Shown in pieces: positions 26,595 through 36,098 of a stretch of DNA of 64,000 nucleotides. Source of the DNA: Bacteroidales bacterium (GTDB taxonomy: Bacteria; Bacteroidota; Bacteroidia; Bacteroidales; UBA932). The stretch spans positions 1 through 64,000 of the forward strand of contig JAFSUF010000024.1 of the NCBI GenBank assembly GCA_017445425.1, read 5' to 3'. The notes beneath the pieces are model-generated. The model worked only from the letters and a program-made list of their open reading frames with translations, did not search any database and had not been told where the DNA came from. Positions within the stretch are counted from its first letter, which is position 1. The number at the start of each line of letters is the position of its first letter. Made by a program: the position numbers and the translations under genes.

Positions 26595-27326
26595 ATGAAC
26601 CGCTTCATAAGGTTTTTTATAGCGACCGCACTGGTGGCGGTGCCGGCTTTGGCTTTCGCACAGAATGAACCGGCAGATTCCCCCAGGAGGACAGAAGGGG
26701 CCCCGGAAAGAATGGATCGCCCGGATTTTCCACGGCCTGATGAGATGACCACAGAGCAGAGGGCCCAGATGATCACCGACCAGATGGACCGTCTCCTTAC
26801 TCTCACAGAAAAGCAGTATCAGACGATTTACAAACTCAATCTCAAGGAGATCAAAGAGATGGAGGCCGACTCGCTCTTCATGGGGCGTCGCGGCATGGGT
26901 TTCGTTCCCGGATTCGGACCTGGCCCGGGAGGCCCCGGTGCACCCGGCAGCCGTGCACAGTTTGAACGTGACATGGCCCGTTCGAGCAGCCAGTTCAAAG
27001 AGCTGTCGCAGCAACAGATGGAAGAGTTGCGGGCCGCGCACGAGAAATCCCGTATCAAGAAGGACAAGAAGCTTCGCAAGATACTCACTCAGGAGCAGTA
27101 CGGCATATGGGTAAAGGCAGAACAGGAGCGCCTCGTCAAGATGCAGCAGATGCGTTCCGGGCGTGGACATGGCCGCATGCAAGCAGGGCCGGAAGGGTTC
27201 CGGCCCGACGGCCCGATGGGCGAAGGCTTCAGGCCCGACAGCACAAACGCACCCCGTAATCATCATCACCACCACTTGCCAGACAGCACCGCCCTGCCCC
27301 AAGCTCCGGCTCAACCTGCCCAGTAA
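26595..27326 (+). CDS. Spy/DUF4890-like periplasmic protein with Pro/Gly- and His-rich regions
   Basis: This 243-residue exported protein has a signal peptide (MNRFIRFFIATALVAVPALA). The Bacteroidota DUF4890/Spy-like pattern follows: MTTEQRAQMITDQMDRLLTL and KKDKKLRKILTQEQYGIWVK. A Gly/Pro-rich stretch (about 98-122) splits the two helical parts, and the C-terminus is rich in Met, Gly, Pro and ends near a run of five His. Spy-like proteins act as periplasmic chaperones or metal-stress proteins; that role is inferred. It follows the STAS gene after 3 bases. Confidence 0.78.
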   Translation: MNRFIRFFIATALVAVPALAFAQNEPADSPRRTEGAPERMDRPDFPRPDEMTTEQRAQMITDQMDRLLTLTEKQYQTIYKLNLKEIKEMEADSLFMGRRGMGFVPGFGPGPGGPGAPGSRAQFERDMARSSSQFKELSQQQMEELRAAHEKSRIKKDKKLRKILTQEQYGIWVKAEQERLVKMQQMRSGRGHGRMQAGPEGFRPDGPMGEGFRPDSTNAPRNHHHHHLPDSTALPQAPAQPAQ

Positions 27327-27337
27327 GGTAGCAGAGT

Positions 27338-28741
27338 ATGGTGGAACAGATTGTTTCCATAATCAATGACATTATCTGGAGCCCGGCCCTGGTAATCCTT
27401 CTGGTGGGTGCCGGCCTGTATTTTTCATTACGGACTCGTTTCGTCCAGGTCCGCAGGTTCGGCCTGATGGTACGATCCCTCTTATCTCCCAGACACAAGT
27501 CCGAGGATGGCAAGAAACAGGGCATCTCTTCTTTCGAGGCCTTCTGCGTAGCCCTGTCGGGGCGTGTCGGCACCGGGAACATAGTGGGCGTGGCCACCGC
27601 CATCGCGCTGGGCGGACCGGGGGCAATCTTCTGGATGTGGATAATAGCCTTTTTTGGGGCTTCCACCGCCTTTGTGGAATCTACCCTTGCCCAAAAATAC
27701 AAATTCCATCATGCAAGCGGCTTCAGGGGTGGTCCCGCCAGTTATATAGAGAAAGGCCTTAAACTCCCCTGGTTGGGAATCGCTTTCTCTATACTCTGCA
27801 TTATTGGCTACGGCCTGCTTCTTACCACGGTACAGGCTAACGGCATGTCGGGGGCACTCAAAAACTCATTGGGCATAGACCCGATGGTGTCCGGCGTTGT
27901 ACTGGCAGTGCTCCTTGCACTGGTTATCATTGGCGGCATAAAGAGCATCTCCAGAGTAGCAGCCATCGTTACACCCTTCATGGCCCTGGGATATATCATC
28001 ATGTCGTTTGTGGTAGTTGGCTACCATATCGAGGCCGTTCCTGCTGTGCTCAAGTCCATAGTAACCAACGCCTTCGGCATCACCCCCATTGCCGGCGGCA
28101 TCCTTGGCTCCACCATTATGATGGGGGTAAAGCGCGGCATCTTCTCCAACGAGGCCGGCCAGGGCGGCGGCGCAATTGTCTCCGCATCGGCCGCCGTTTC
28201 CCACCCCGCAAAACAGGGCCTTGCCCAGGCTTTCAGCGTTTATGTCGATACTTTGTTGATCTGCACCGCCACAGCGCTGATGATACTCTGCTCCGGCTCA
28301 TACAACATCTTTGACTCCCGTAGCGGGAAGATGCTCATTGCAAATGCACCCGAACTGGGCAACAACTACGTAGGTTTTACCCAGGCTGCCGTGGACAGCG
28401 TGATGACAGGCTTTGGCGGCACATTTGTGAGCATCGCGCTGGTGTTCTTCGTGTTCACGACCGTGATGGCCTACTATTTTTACGGCGAATCGAGCATAAT
28501 CCACATTTTTTCCAGACGGGGAAACGGTTCAAAAGGGGAAAAGGCTGCGATATGGATTTTCCGCTTATGCCTGCTCTCCATGATTGTTTTTGGCGCCATG
28601 AGGGAGGCCAACGTGGTTTGGCAGCTGGGTGACATAGGTGTAGGCATCACCGCATGGATAAATGTGATAGCCCTGCTCATACTCTGTCCGGAAGCGATAG
28701 TCGCCCTGCGGGAATACGAATCTTCTGTAAAGAAGCTATAA
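27338..28741 (+). CDS. Sodium:alanine symporter (AgcS family)
   Basis: Integral membrane transporter of 467 residues and about ten helices. AGCS motifs are visible: GRVGTGNIVGVATAIALGGPG, split by the usual helix break, and KRGIFSNEAGQGGGAIVSAS. The family takes up alanine or glycine with Na+. It lies 11 bases after the Spy-like gene and 5 bases before the LD-carboxypeptidase gene. The latter releases D-alanine from peptidoglycan peptides, so uptake of that alanine is a reasonable inference. Confidence 0.93.
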   Translation: MVEQIVSIINDIIWSPALVILLVGAGLYFSLRTRFVQVRRFGLMVRSLLSPRHKSEDGKKQGISSFEAFCVALSGRVGTGNIVGVATAIALGGPGAIFWMWIIAFFGASTAFVESTLAQKYKFHHASGFRGGPASYIEKGLKLPWLGIAFSILCIIGYGLLLTTVQANGMSGALKNSLGIDPMVSGVVLAVLLALVIIGGIKSISRVAAIVTPFMALGYIIMSFVVVGYHIEAVPAVLKSIVTNAFGITPIAGGILGSTIMMGVKRGIFSNEAGQGGGAIVSASAAVSHPAKQGLAQAFSVYVDTLLICTATALMILCSGSYNIFDSRSGKMLIANAPELGNNYVGFTQAAVDSVMTGFGGTFVSIALVFFVFTTVMAYYFYGESSIIHIFSRRGNGSKGEKAAIWIFRLCLLSMIVFGAMREANVVWQLGDIGVGITAWINVIALLILCPEAIVALREYESSVKKL

Positions 28742-28746
28742 CATAT

Positions 28747-29784
28747 ATGAAACGTCTGTTTATCAGCATGCTGGTGCTGTCCCTTGCTTTTACGGCATTG
28801 GCCCAGCATAAATCTGCAAACCGCTGCACGATTCCCGATTTCCTGCAGCCGGGAGACAGGATTGCCCTGATTTCCCCCTCTTACCACACCGATATCACAA
28901 ATATCGATACTGCCGCAATTGTGCTCAGGCAATGGGGTTACGAACCAGTAATCGGAGCATTCGTGGACAGCCTTCACAGGGGGAGTTATGCCGGCGATGC
29001 CCAGCAGCGGCTCAGCGATATCAGATGGGCCCTGAACGACCCTGATGTGAAGGCTATTATCTGCAACCGGGGAGGCTACGGCACCATTCACCTTGCAGAT
29101 ATGATAGAACCCGGGGAATTTGCCGCACACCCAAAATGGCTGGTTGGATTCAGCGATATCACAACCCTGCTGGCGATGGAGACATGCGACGGGGTGATGG
29201 GAATCCACGGTACCATTGGGGCACACATAGCAAAGAATCACGGCCGCGACACTAACAGCATTCTTCTAAGAGAACTCCTTGAAGGCAGGATTCCTGAATA
29301 CCGCCTCCCCTCCCACCCCTTGAACACCAAAGGCAAGGGGACCGGAATTCTCGTAGGCGGCAACCTGTGCACAATAGCCCCGCTGATTGGGACCTCAGCC
29401 GACCCAACCCGGGAGGGCGACATAATACTCTTCCTGGAAGAGGTTGAAGAGAGCTACCATAACATTGACCGGCTGTTCAACATGCTCATACTCACAGGCG
29501 TCATTGACCGTTGCAAGGGAATTATCCTGGGAGAATTCACCGACTGTGGAGCCGACCTCGAATGGGAGAGCCCGGAGGAGATGATATGTTCGTACCTCAA
29601 AGGGCGGGACATCCCTGTAATTTGCGGATTCCCTGCCGGTCACGGCAATATCAATCTCCCACTGATAATGGGGGCCAGAACGACGATAAAAGTAAAGGGT
29701 TGCGGAGCTTCGCTATCCTTCTGTATTAGAGGAGACAAGCACAGGATAGATACTGCCGGGATAACCGGACAGGAGGAGGACTAG
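28747..29784 (+). CDS. LD-carboxypeptidase (S66 family), exported form
   Basis: Cleaves the terminal D-alanine from murein tetrapeptides. The 345-residue protein carries the S66 catalytic residues: Ser in WLVGFSDITTLLAM, Glu in FLEEVEESYHNIDR and His in FPAGHGNINLP. The N-terminus is a signal peptide (MKRLFISMLVLSLAFTALAQ), whereas E. coli LdcA is cytoplasmic, so this enzyme should act in the periplasm. The ORF is open further upstream inside the symporter gene, but this ATG gives the signal peptide and a 5-base gap. Its stop overlaps the converging phosphorylase stop by 4 bp. It appears to be the last gene of the operon. Confidence 0.9.
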   Translation: MKRLFISMLVLSLAFTALAQHKSANRCTIPDFLQPGDRIALISPSYHTDITNIDTAAIVLRQWGYEPVIGAFVDSLHRGSYAGDAQQRLSDIRWALNDPDVKAIICNRGGYGTIHLADMIEPGEFAAHPKWLVGFSDITTLLAMETCDGVMGIHGTIGAHIAKNHGRDTNSILLRELLEGRIPEYRLPSHPLNTKGKGTGILVGGNLCTIAPLIGTSADPTREGDIILFLEEVEESYHNIDRLFNMLILTGVIDRCKGIILGEFTDCGADLEWESPEEMICSYLKGRDIPVICGFPAGHGNINLPLIMGARTTIKVKGCGASLSFCIRGDKHRIDTAGITGQEED

Positions 29785-30653
29785 TATTTTGCAAGCGTAT
29801 CCAGACTGGCCTCTACCATTTGCTTGACAAAGGGGGTGTAGTCTGTATTGCTTTCGCCGGCATAGCGGTTGGCAATTGCGCAGCAAACAGTTATGGCTTC
29901 GTGGCCAAGCTGGGCTGCCATACCGGCAAGTGCACTGCTCTCCATCTCAAAATTTGTGATCCGGCGGCCGTCGTATCTCCATTTCTCCAGTTTCCTCATC
30001 ATATCGGGCATCGCCAGGTTAAGGCGCAGGACGCGTCCCTGAGGGCCATAGAAGCCGGGAGCGGAGATTGTCATACCCTTCAACGTCCAGTTTGAGAACA
30101 TATCTGTCAGTTTCTGGGATGCCTTGACAAAATAAGGATGCGGCAGGCCGGCTGAATCCCAATCCATAAAACGCAGGAAATCATCCTCATAGTCCTTGAG
30201 GTTAATCTTGTCTATGTCGGCATACCAGCGCATCAGGCAGTCGAATCCGATGCTCACATGAGACAATATCGCACTCCCAAGGGGGATATCGGGCTGTATC
30301 GCACCGCAGGTACCCATACGGAGCAGCGTAAGCGTGCGATGCACCGGTTTTACCTCACGTGTCTCAAAGTCTATGTTTGCCAGCGCATCCAGCTCGGTCA
30401 TCACGATATCTATGTTGTCTGGACCGATACCGTGTGAGACGCAAGTCATCCGCCTGCCCTTGTACGTACCTGTAGCAAAGCGGAATTCACGGCTCTGACC
30501 CTCAGCCTCGATGGTTTCGAAGTAAGATGAAACCATACCTACGCGGCCGGGATCCCCCATAAGCAGGACAGTATCTGCCAGCTGGTCCGGTTTGATATGG
30601 ATGTGGAATGCCGACCCGTCGGCGTTGATAATAAGTTCCGATTCAGGTATCAT
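29781..30653 (-). CDS. Nucleoside phosphorylase (uridine phosphorylase-like)
   Basis: This 290-residue PNP/UDP-family enzyme splits nucleosides with phosphate. LLMGDPGRV near residue 31 and GTCGAIQPDIPLGS are the phosphate-binding and core motifs; TNFEMESSALAGMA holds the ribose-binding Met and Glu. Uridine is the likely substrate by similarity, but specificity cannot be read with confidence. The ATG at 30651-30653 is preferred to a TTG two codons upstream. It lies 11 bases downstream of leuA on the same strand. Confidence 0.9.
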   Translation of the reverse strand: MIPESELIINADGSAFHIHIKPDQLADTVLLMGDPGRVGMVSSYFETIEAEGQSREFRFATGTYKGRRMTCVSHGIGPDNIDIVMTELDALANIDFETREVKPVHRTLTLLRMGTCGAIQPDIPLGSAILSHVSIGFDCLMRWYADIDKINLKDYEDDFLRFMDWDSAGLPHPYFVKASQKLTDMFSNWTLKGMTISAPGFYGPQGRVLRLNLAMPDMMRKLEKWRYDGRRITNFEMESSALAGMAAQLGHEAITVCCAIANRYAGESNTDYTPFVKQMVEASLDTLAKY

Positions 30654-30664
30654 ATACAATCTTA

Positions 30665-32161
30665 TTAAAGCAGTTTTGATATGGCGTTGACGTATGCTTC
30701 CACAGTGGCGGTGATGATATCCTTGTCGGCCGCGAAACCGTAATATATCTGACCTTTATTCTCTACTTGTATATGGACCTTACCGATATCGTTAGTCCCC
30801 CTATTAATGGACTGTATGAGCATCTCCTCAAGATTGATACGCCTGTGTACCAGCGTCTTGACAGCCGCAAATGCAGCATCGATGGGGCCTATGCCGCCGC
30901 AGGTAGCAGTACAGCTCTCGCCGTCTATATCCAAAGTTACGGTAGCCATGGGGATTGAGTTCTTGCCGCATACAACCTGCAGATATGTAAGGCGTATCTT
31001 CTGCGCCACGTTGCCCTCGGTTACACCGGCTATTTCGTACAGATCTGCATCGTCTATATCTTTCTTGCTGTCGGCCACACGGAGAAACTTTTCATAAGCT
31101 ATGGAGAGTTCCTGTGCAGAGAGGTTAAGGCCAAGGCGGTGGAAGTGATGGTTCAGTGCAGCACGGCCGCTGCGGGCGGTGAGAGCGATTATTGAATCGT
31201 TCAACCCGATGTCGGTGGGGTCAATAATCTCGTAACTCTCACGGTTCTTGAGCACTCCGTCCTGATGGATTCCGGACGAGTGTGCAAATGCGTTGCGCCC
31301 GACAATTGCCTTATTAGGCTGGACAGGCATACGCATCATAGACGATACCTGATGTGAAACCTTTGTTATCTGTTTGATCTTTATATCTGTATCAACCGGG
31401 AATTCACGGCGGCTCTTTATGGCCATTACAACCTCCTCGAGGGCGGTGTTTCCCGCACGCTCCCCGATACCGTTTATTGTTACCTCGGCCTGACGCGCAC
31501 CCGCCATTACGCCCGCCAGTGTATTGGCGGTGGCCATACCGAGGTCGTTATGGCAATGGGTGGAGATAATCGCCTTGTCTATATTTGGAACGTTGTTCAT
31601 AAGGTAGGCGATCTTTGCGCCGAACTCCTGCGGGAAACAGTAGCCGGTGGTGTCGGGGATATTCACCACTGTTGCACCGGCGGCAATCACTGCCTCAACC
31701 ACCCTGGCCAGATACTCGTTGTCTGTGCGGCCAGCATCCTCTGCATAGAATTCCACATCGTCCACCTTGTTGCGGGCATACTTCACGGCAGCCACGGCAC
31801 GGGAGATTATCTCCTCGCGATTGGAGTTGAACTTGTATTTGATATGATAATCGGAGGTACCTATCCCGGTGTGAATCCTTTTCAGACGAGCAAAATGTAG
31901 GGCATCAGCCGCAGCATCGATATCTTTTTCAACAGCACGGGAGAGGGCACATATGCGGGACTCGGTTATTATCTTGGATATCTCAACTACCGATTTGAAA
32001 TCGCCGGGGCTGGATATGGGGAACCCGCACTCAATGATATCAACCCCCAGAGTCTCAAGCAGTTTTGCGAGCTCTATCTTTTCTATCGTATTCAACTGGC
32101 AGCCGGGGACCTGCTCCCCGTCGCGAAGTGTAGTGTCAAAAATGTAGAGTTTATCTTTCAT
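30665..32161 (-). CDS. leuA: 2-Isopropylmalate synthase
   Basis: First committed enzyme of leucine synthesis, condensing acetyl-CoA with 2-oxoisovalerate. The 498-residue protein shows [15 protein letters not shown] at the N-terminus, [19 protein letters not shown] and [18 protein letters not shown] in the HMGL-like TIM barrel, and a C-terminal regulatory LeuA dimer domain (about 375-498), the site of leucine feedback. Citramalate synthase is a less likely alternative. leuB, leuC and leuD are not in the window. It diverges from the ilv operon, which supplies its substrate. Confidence 0.93.
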   Translation of the reverse strand: MKDKLYIFDTTLRDGEQVPGCQLNTIEKIELAKLLETLGVDIIECGFPISSPGDFKSVVEISKIITESRICALSRAVEKDIDAAADALHFARLKRIHTGIGTSDYHIKYKFNSNREEIISRAVAAVKYARNKVDDVEFYAEDAGRTDNEYLARVVEAVIAAGATVVNIPDTTGYCFPQEFGAKIAYLMNNVPNIDKAIISTHCHNDLGMATANTLAGVMAGARQAEVTINGIGERAGNTALEEVVMAIKSRREFPVDTDIKIKQITKVSHQVSSMMRMPVQPNKAIVGRNAFAHSSGIHQDGVLKNRESYEIIDPTDIGLNDSIIALTARSGRAALNHHFHRLGLNLSAQELSIAYEKFLRVADSKKDIDDADLYEIAGVTEGNVAQKIRLTYLQVVCGKNSIPMATVTLDIDGESCTATCGGIGPIDAAFAAVKTLVHRRINLEEMLIQSINRGTNDIGKVHIQVENKGQIYYGFAADKDIITATVEAYVNAISKLL

Positions 32162-32205
32162 AATGTCTTCTTATCTCACGTTTCCAATCACAAAATTGAG
32201 ATATT

Positions 32206-32239
32206 TTTGGTTAATAATAACAAAAAAAAGATACTTTTG
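32206..32239 (+). promoter_or_regulatory. Promoter of the ilvD-ilvB-ilvN-ilvC operon
   Basis: TTTG at 32206-32209 and TACTTTTG at 32232-32239 form a Bacteroidota-type promoter. The 22-base gap is slightly longer than usual. It is 28 bases before the ilvD ATG. No leader peptide or attenuator stem is evident in the 106-base gap between leuA and ilvD. Confidence 0.55.
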
Positions 32240-32267
32240 CAATTCAATTTAACATAACCAGGCGTTT

Positions 32268-34067
32268 ATGGCAACACTTCGCAGCAGTAAAACATTCCTG
32301 GGCCGGGAAATGGCGGGAGCACGCGCCCTTTGGAAGGCCAACGGAATGAAAAGCAGACAGGTCGGCAAGCCGATTATAGCAATAGTCAATTCTTTTACCC
32401 AATTCGTCCCCGGACACGTCCATCTGCACGAAGTGGGACAACTGATCAAGAAAGAGATTGAGCGCCAGGGTTGCTTCGCTGCCGAATTCAATACAATCGC
32501 AATAGACGACGGGATCGCCATGGGTCACGGCGGAATGTTATACAGCCTCCCCTCCCGTGAGATCATTGCAGACAGCGTGGAGTATATGTGCAACGCGCAC
32601 TGCGCAGATGCAATGATATGCATCTCCAACTGCGACAAGATCACCCCTGGTATGCTGATGGCTGCCATGAGGCTCAACATCCCCGCCGTGTTCGTATCCG
32701 GCGGCCCCATGGAGGCCGGCAACGTAAGCGGTAAGGACTGCGACCTGATTGACGTAATGGTCGCCGGCGGCGACAAGGGGGTGAGCAAATGGAACCTCAA
32801 CAAGTTTGAAGATAGAGGATGCCCCACGTGCGGCTGCTGCTCCGGCATGTTCACCGCCAACAGCATGAACTGCCTCAGCGAGGCACTGGGTATGGCCCCG
32901 GTGGGCAACGGCACCATCCTCGCCACACACGTCAACCGCCGCAAACTCTTTATAGAGGGTGCAAAGTTGATTGTAAAACTGGCAAACGAATACTATTTCA
33001 AGAATAACGACAAGGTTCTCCCCCGCTCCATCGCAACAAAGGCTGCGTTTGAAAACGCAATGAAGCTTGATATCGCGATGGGCGGCAGCACAAACACCGT
33101 GCTTCACCTGCTTGCAATTGCACATGAGGCTGGCGTGGACTTCACTATGGCTGACGTCGACCGTCTCTCCCGCGAGATTCCGGTTATCTGCAAGGTAGCT
33201 CCCAACGGTCACTATCATGTCCAGGACGTAAACCGCGCCGGCGGCGTAATGGGTATTCTGATGGAGCTGGAGAAGAAAGGGCTGCTGGATTCTAGCACCC
33301 TGCGTGTGGACTATCCTACCCTGCGGGAAGCGATGTATTCCAATACCGTATTCTCCGCAAAGGGCGATTCCATTTATTATTCGGCACCTGGCGGCAAGCG
33401 CACCACCCAGATGGGCAAGAACAAGAAGATGTACAAAGAGCTCGATACCGACCGCAGCGAAGGTTGCATCCGCGATGTGGAGCATGCATATCTGAAAGAC
33501 GGCGGTATCGCCGTGCTGCGCGGTAACATTGCCCCAGACGGGTGCATTGTCAAGACTGCAGGGGTTCCGGAGGAGATTCTCCGCTTCAGTGGCCGGGCAA
33601 TCGTGTTCGAGAGTCAGGAAGATGCCGTAGAAGGAATCCTTGGGGACAAGGTTAAGGCTGGAGACGTAGTGGTTATCCGCTATGAGGGGCCCAAGGGCGG
33701 CCCGGGAATGCAGGAGATGCTCTACCCTACATCATTCCTCAAGAGCAAACATCTTGGCCAGAAATGCGCCCTGATAACCGACGGACGTTTCTCCGGCGGT
33801 ACCAGCGGCCTTTCCATCGGCCACATCTCGCCGGAAGCCGCCAACCAGGGCCCCATCGCCCTTATCAAGGACGGTGACATTATCAATATCGACGTTCCGG
33901 GACGTACCATCAACGTAGATATCACACAGGAGGAGATGGCTGCGCGCAGGGCCGCTATCAAAGAATACGCTCCCGCCAACCGCAACCGCGTGGTAAGCAA
34001 GGCATTGCAGGCATACGCAGCGCTGGCCGACAGCGCCGACAAGGGTGGAGTTAGAATTATCAGGTAA
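32268..34067 (+). CDS. ilvD: Dihydroxy-acid dehydratase
   Basis: Iron-sulfur enzyme making 2-oxo acids for valine and isoleucine. The 599-residue protein has the cluster cysteines in [12 protein letters not shown] and [18 protein letters not shown], and the C-terminal [19 protein letters not shown]. It starts the ilv operon, 3 bases before ilvB. It acts after IlvC, so the operon order does not follow the pathway order. Confidence 0.97.
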   Translation: MATLRSSKTFLGREMAGARALWKANGMKSRQVGKPIIAIVNSFTQFVPGHVHLHEVGQLIKKEIERQGCFAAEFNTIAIDDGIAMGHGGMLYSLPSREIIADSVEYMCNAHCADAMICISNCDKITPGMLMAAMRLNIPAVFVSGGPMEAGNVSGKDCDLIDVMVAGGDKGVSKWNLNKFEDRGCPTCGCCSGMFTANSMNCLSEALGMAPVGNGTILATHVNRRKLFIEGAKLIVKLANEYYFKNNDKVLPRSIATKAAFENAMKLDIAMGGSTNTVLHLLAIAHEAGVDFTMADVDRLSREIPVICKVAPNGHYHVQDVNRAGGVMGILMELEKKGLLDSSTLRVDYPTLREAMYSNTVFSAKGDSIYYSAPGGKRTTQMGKNKKMYKELDTDRSEGCIRDVEHAYLKDGGIAVLRGNIAPDGCIVKTAGVPEEILRFSGRAIVFESQEDAVEGILGDKVKAGDVVVIRYEGPKGGPGMQEMLYPTSFLKSKHLGQKCALITDGRFSGGTSGLSIGHISPEAANQGPIALIKDGDIINIDVPGRTINVDITQEEMAARRAAIKEYAPANRNRVVSKALQAYAALADSADKGGVRIIR

Positions 34068-34070
34068 AAA

Positions 34071-35813
34071 ATGCAGAAAGCTAAACATATATCGGGCGCA
34101 GATGCCCTCATAGAAACGATACTCGCCGAGGGTATTGAAACCGTATTCGGATATCCGGGAGGTTCAATCATCCCCATTTACGACCGTCTCTACGACTATC
34201 GCGACCGGCTCAACCATATCCTGGTCCGTCACGAGCAGGGTGCCGTCCATGCAGCAGAAGGCTACGCCCGTGCATCGGGAAAGGTAGGTGTATGCCTGGC
34301 CACAAGCGGTCCAGGCGCCACAAACTTTGTGACCGGCATCGCAGACGCCATGATGGATTCAACCCCCATCGTCTGCATCACCGCCCAGGTAGATGCGAAC
34401 AAGCTGGGTACCAACTTCTTCCAGGAGGCCGACATGCTGGGCATAACCTCGCCCATCACTAAATGGAACTATCAGATTACCAAGGCCTCTGAGATTGCTG
34501 AGATTGTACCGCAGGCATTCCATATTGCCCGTAGCGACCGTCCCGGTCCAGTGCTCATCAGCCTCACCAAGAACGCCCAGGTTGAGATGTGCGACTATGT
34601 ATATGACAAGGAGTATGCACTCAGCAAGATGGTCCATGTAGTCCGCTCCGACGAGACGGAGAAGGTATCCCGCAGGATAGACGAGGCCATTGAGCTGCTC
34701 AACAATGCAGAAAAGCCGCTTATCATAGCCGGCCAGGGTGTCATTATCTCCGGTGCGGAGAATATCCTTGCCAAATGCGCCAACAAAGCATGCATCCCAG
34801 TGGCCTGCACCCTGCTGGGCCGCAGCGCGATGAATTTCCACGACCATTACTACATCGGCATGGTCGGTATGCACGGCAATATCCCCGCCAACAACATGAC
34901 CCAGGAGGCCGATGTGATCCTGGCGGTCGGTATGCGGTTCTCCGACCGCGTTACGGGGCGTGTGTCCAACTACGCCCCCAAGGCAAAGATTATCCACGTA
35001 GATATAGACAAGACAGAATTCAATAAGAATGTCACCGTTGACGTAAAGATTCACGGCGACGCCAAACAGGTTCTGGAGCGTATCTACAATGGACTCGTCT
35101 TCAAAGACCGTGAAGCTTGGCGCAAGTATGGTTATGACCGCTACGACTTTGAGAAAGACAAGGTTATCACTCCCAAACTGAACAGTCCGTCGCTGAACAT
35201 GGCCCAGGTTGTAAACGCCATCAACGACCATTACATAGAGCGTATCAGCAAGCGCAAACAGACGGAATTCGGAGAAAATGTCATTCTCGTTACCGACGTA
35301 GGGCAGAACCAGATGTTCGCCGCACGCTATCTGAAACTCACCCGCAAGTCGGGCTGGATCACCTCCGGCGGCCTGGGCACCATGGGCTTTGGCCTCCCGG
35401 CAGCTATCGGCGCCAAATGTGGCAAACCGGAGGCACAGGTGGTGCTTATCTGCGGTGACGGCGGCATCCAGATGAATATGCAGGAGTTCGGTACAATCCT
35501 CCAGTCGGGCATCGACATTAAGATTGTCCTGCTGAACAACTCCTTCCTGGGTATGGTACGCCAGTGGCAGGACCTGTTCTACGACAAAAGGTTCTCTCAG
35601 ACCCACCTGGTGAATCCCGACTTTGAACTAATCTGCAAGGCATACAAGATCAATTATCGCTGCTGCAACTCCCCTGCCGACATAGAAGATGCCGTAGAGG
35701 AGATGGCTGCCTCCAAGGGGCCGTTCCTTCTCGACGCCTTTGTGGATGCCGAATCCAATGTATTCCCCATGATTCCCGGCGGCAAGTCCCTGGACGATAT
35801 CCGCATCAATTAA
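34071..35813 (+). CDS. ilvB: Acetolactate synthase, large (catalytic) subunit
   Basis: This thiamine-diphosphate enzyme of 580 residues condenses pyruvate with pyruvate or 2-oxobutyrate. The catalytic Glu is in LVRHEQGAVHAAEGYARASG (about residue 50), the central FAD-type domain follows, and the ThDP/Mg motif is ICGDGGIQMNMQEFGTILQS. The full length and motifs indicate an active enzyme. It is followed after 9 bases by a very short ACT-domain regulatory subunit. Confidence 0.96.
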   Translation: MQKAKHISGADALIETILAEGIETVFGYPGGSIIPIYDRLYDYRDRLNHILVRHEQGAVHAAEGYARASGKVGVCLATSGPGATNFVTGIADAMMDSTPIVCITAQVDANKLGTNFFQEADMLGITSPITKWNYQITKASEIAEIVPQAFHIARSDRPGPVLISLTKNAQVEMCDYVYDKEYALSKMVHVVRSDETEKVSRRIDEAIELLNNAEKPLIIAGQGVIISGAENILAKCANKACIPVACTLLGRSAMNFHDHYYIGMVGMHGNIPANNMTQEADVILAVGMRFSDRVTGRVSNYAPKAKIIHVDIDKTEFNKNVTVDVKIHGDAKQVLERIYNGLVFKDREAWRKYGYDRYDFEKDKVITPKLNSPSLNMAQVVNAINDHYIERISKRKQTEFGENVILVTDVGQNQMFAARYLKLTRKSGWITSGGLGTMGFGLPAAIGAKCGKPEAQVVLICGDGGIQMNMQEFGTILQSGIDIKIVLLNNSFLGMVRQWQDLFYDKRFSQTHLVNPDFELICKAYKINYRCCNSPADIEDAVEEMAASKGPFLLDAFVDAESNVFPMIPGGKSLDDIRIN

Positions 35814-35822
35814 AGCTACGCT

Positions 35823-36092
35823 ATGGAACAGAATATGGATAAATATGTGGTTGACGCAATGGTACGCAACCGTCTCGACATCCTGAACCGCATCACCTCC
35901 CTCTTCATAGTGAAGAATCTCCCGGTGCTGAGTGTAGTCTTCACCGCTACGGAAAACAATATGGCGGTCATCAACCTGATCTGCCTGTGCCCCAGCGAGG
36001 ACATCATGAAGCGCATCATGAATCAGGCGAATAATTTTGTAGACCTCTCTGAAATCTACTATACAAAGACATACAAAACGATTAAAAAATAA
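35823..36092 (+). CDS. ilvN: Acetolactate synthase small subunit, ACT domain only
   Basis: This 89-residue protein is one ACT domain: VVDAMVRNRLDILNRITSLF, then LPVLSVVFTATENNMAVINL. It regulates IlvB, usually by binding valine. The usual IlvH-type subunit has about 160-180 residues with a C-terminal domain, which is absent here; the length is close to E. coli IlvN and IlvM. It lies between ilvB and ilvC with gaps of 9 and 6 bases, so it belongs to the operon. Confidence 0.88.
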   Translation: MEQNMDKYVVDAMVRNRLDILNRITSLFIVKNLPVLSVVFTATENNMAVINLICLCPSEDIMKRIMNQANNFVDLSEIYYTKTYKTIKK

Positions 36093-36098
36093 TTTATC

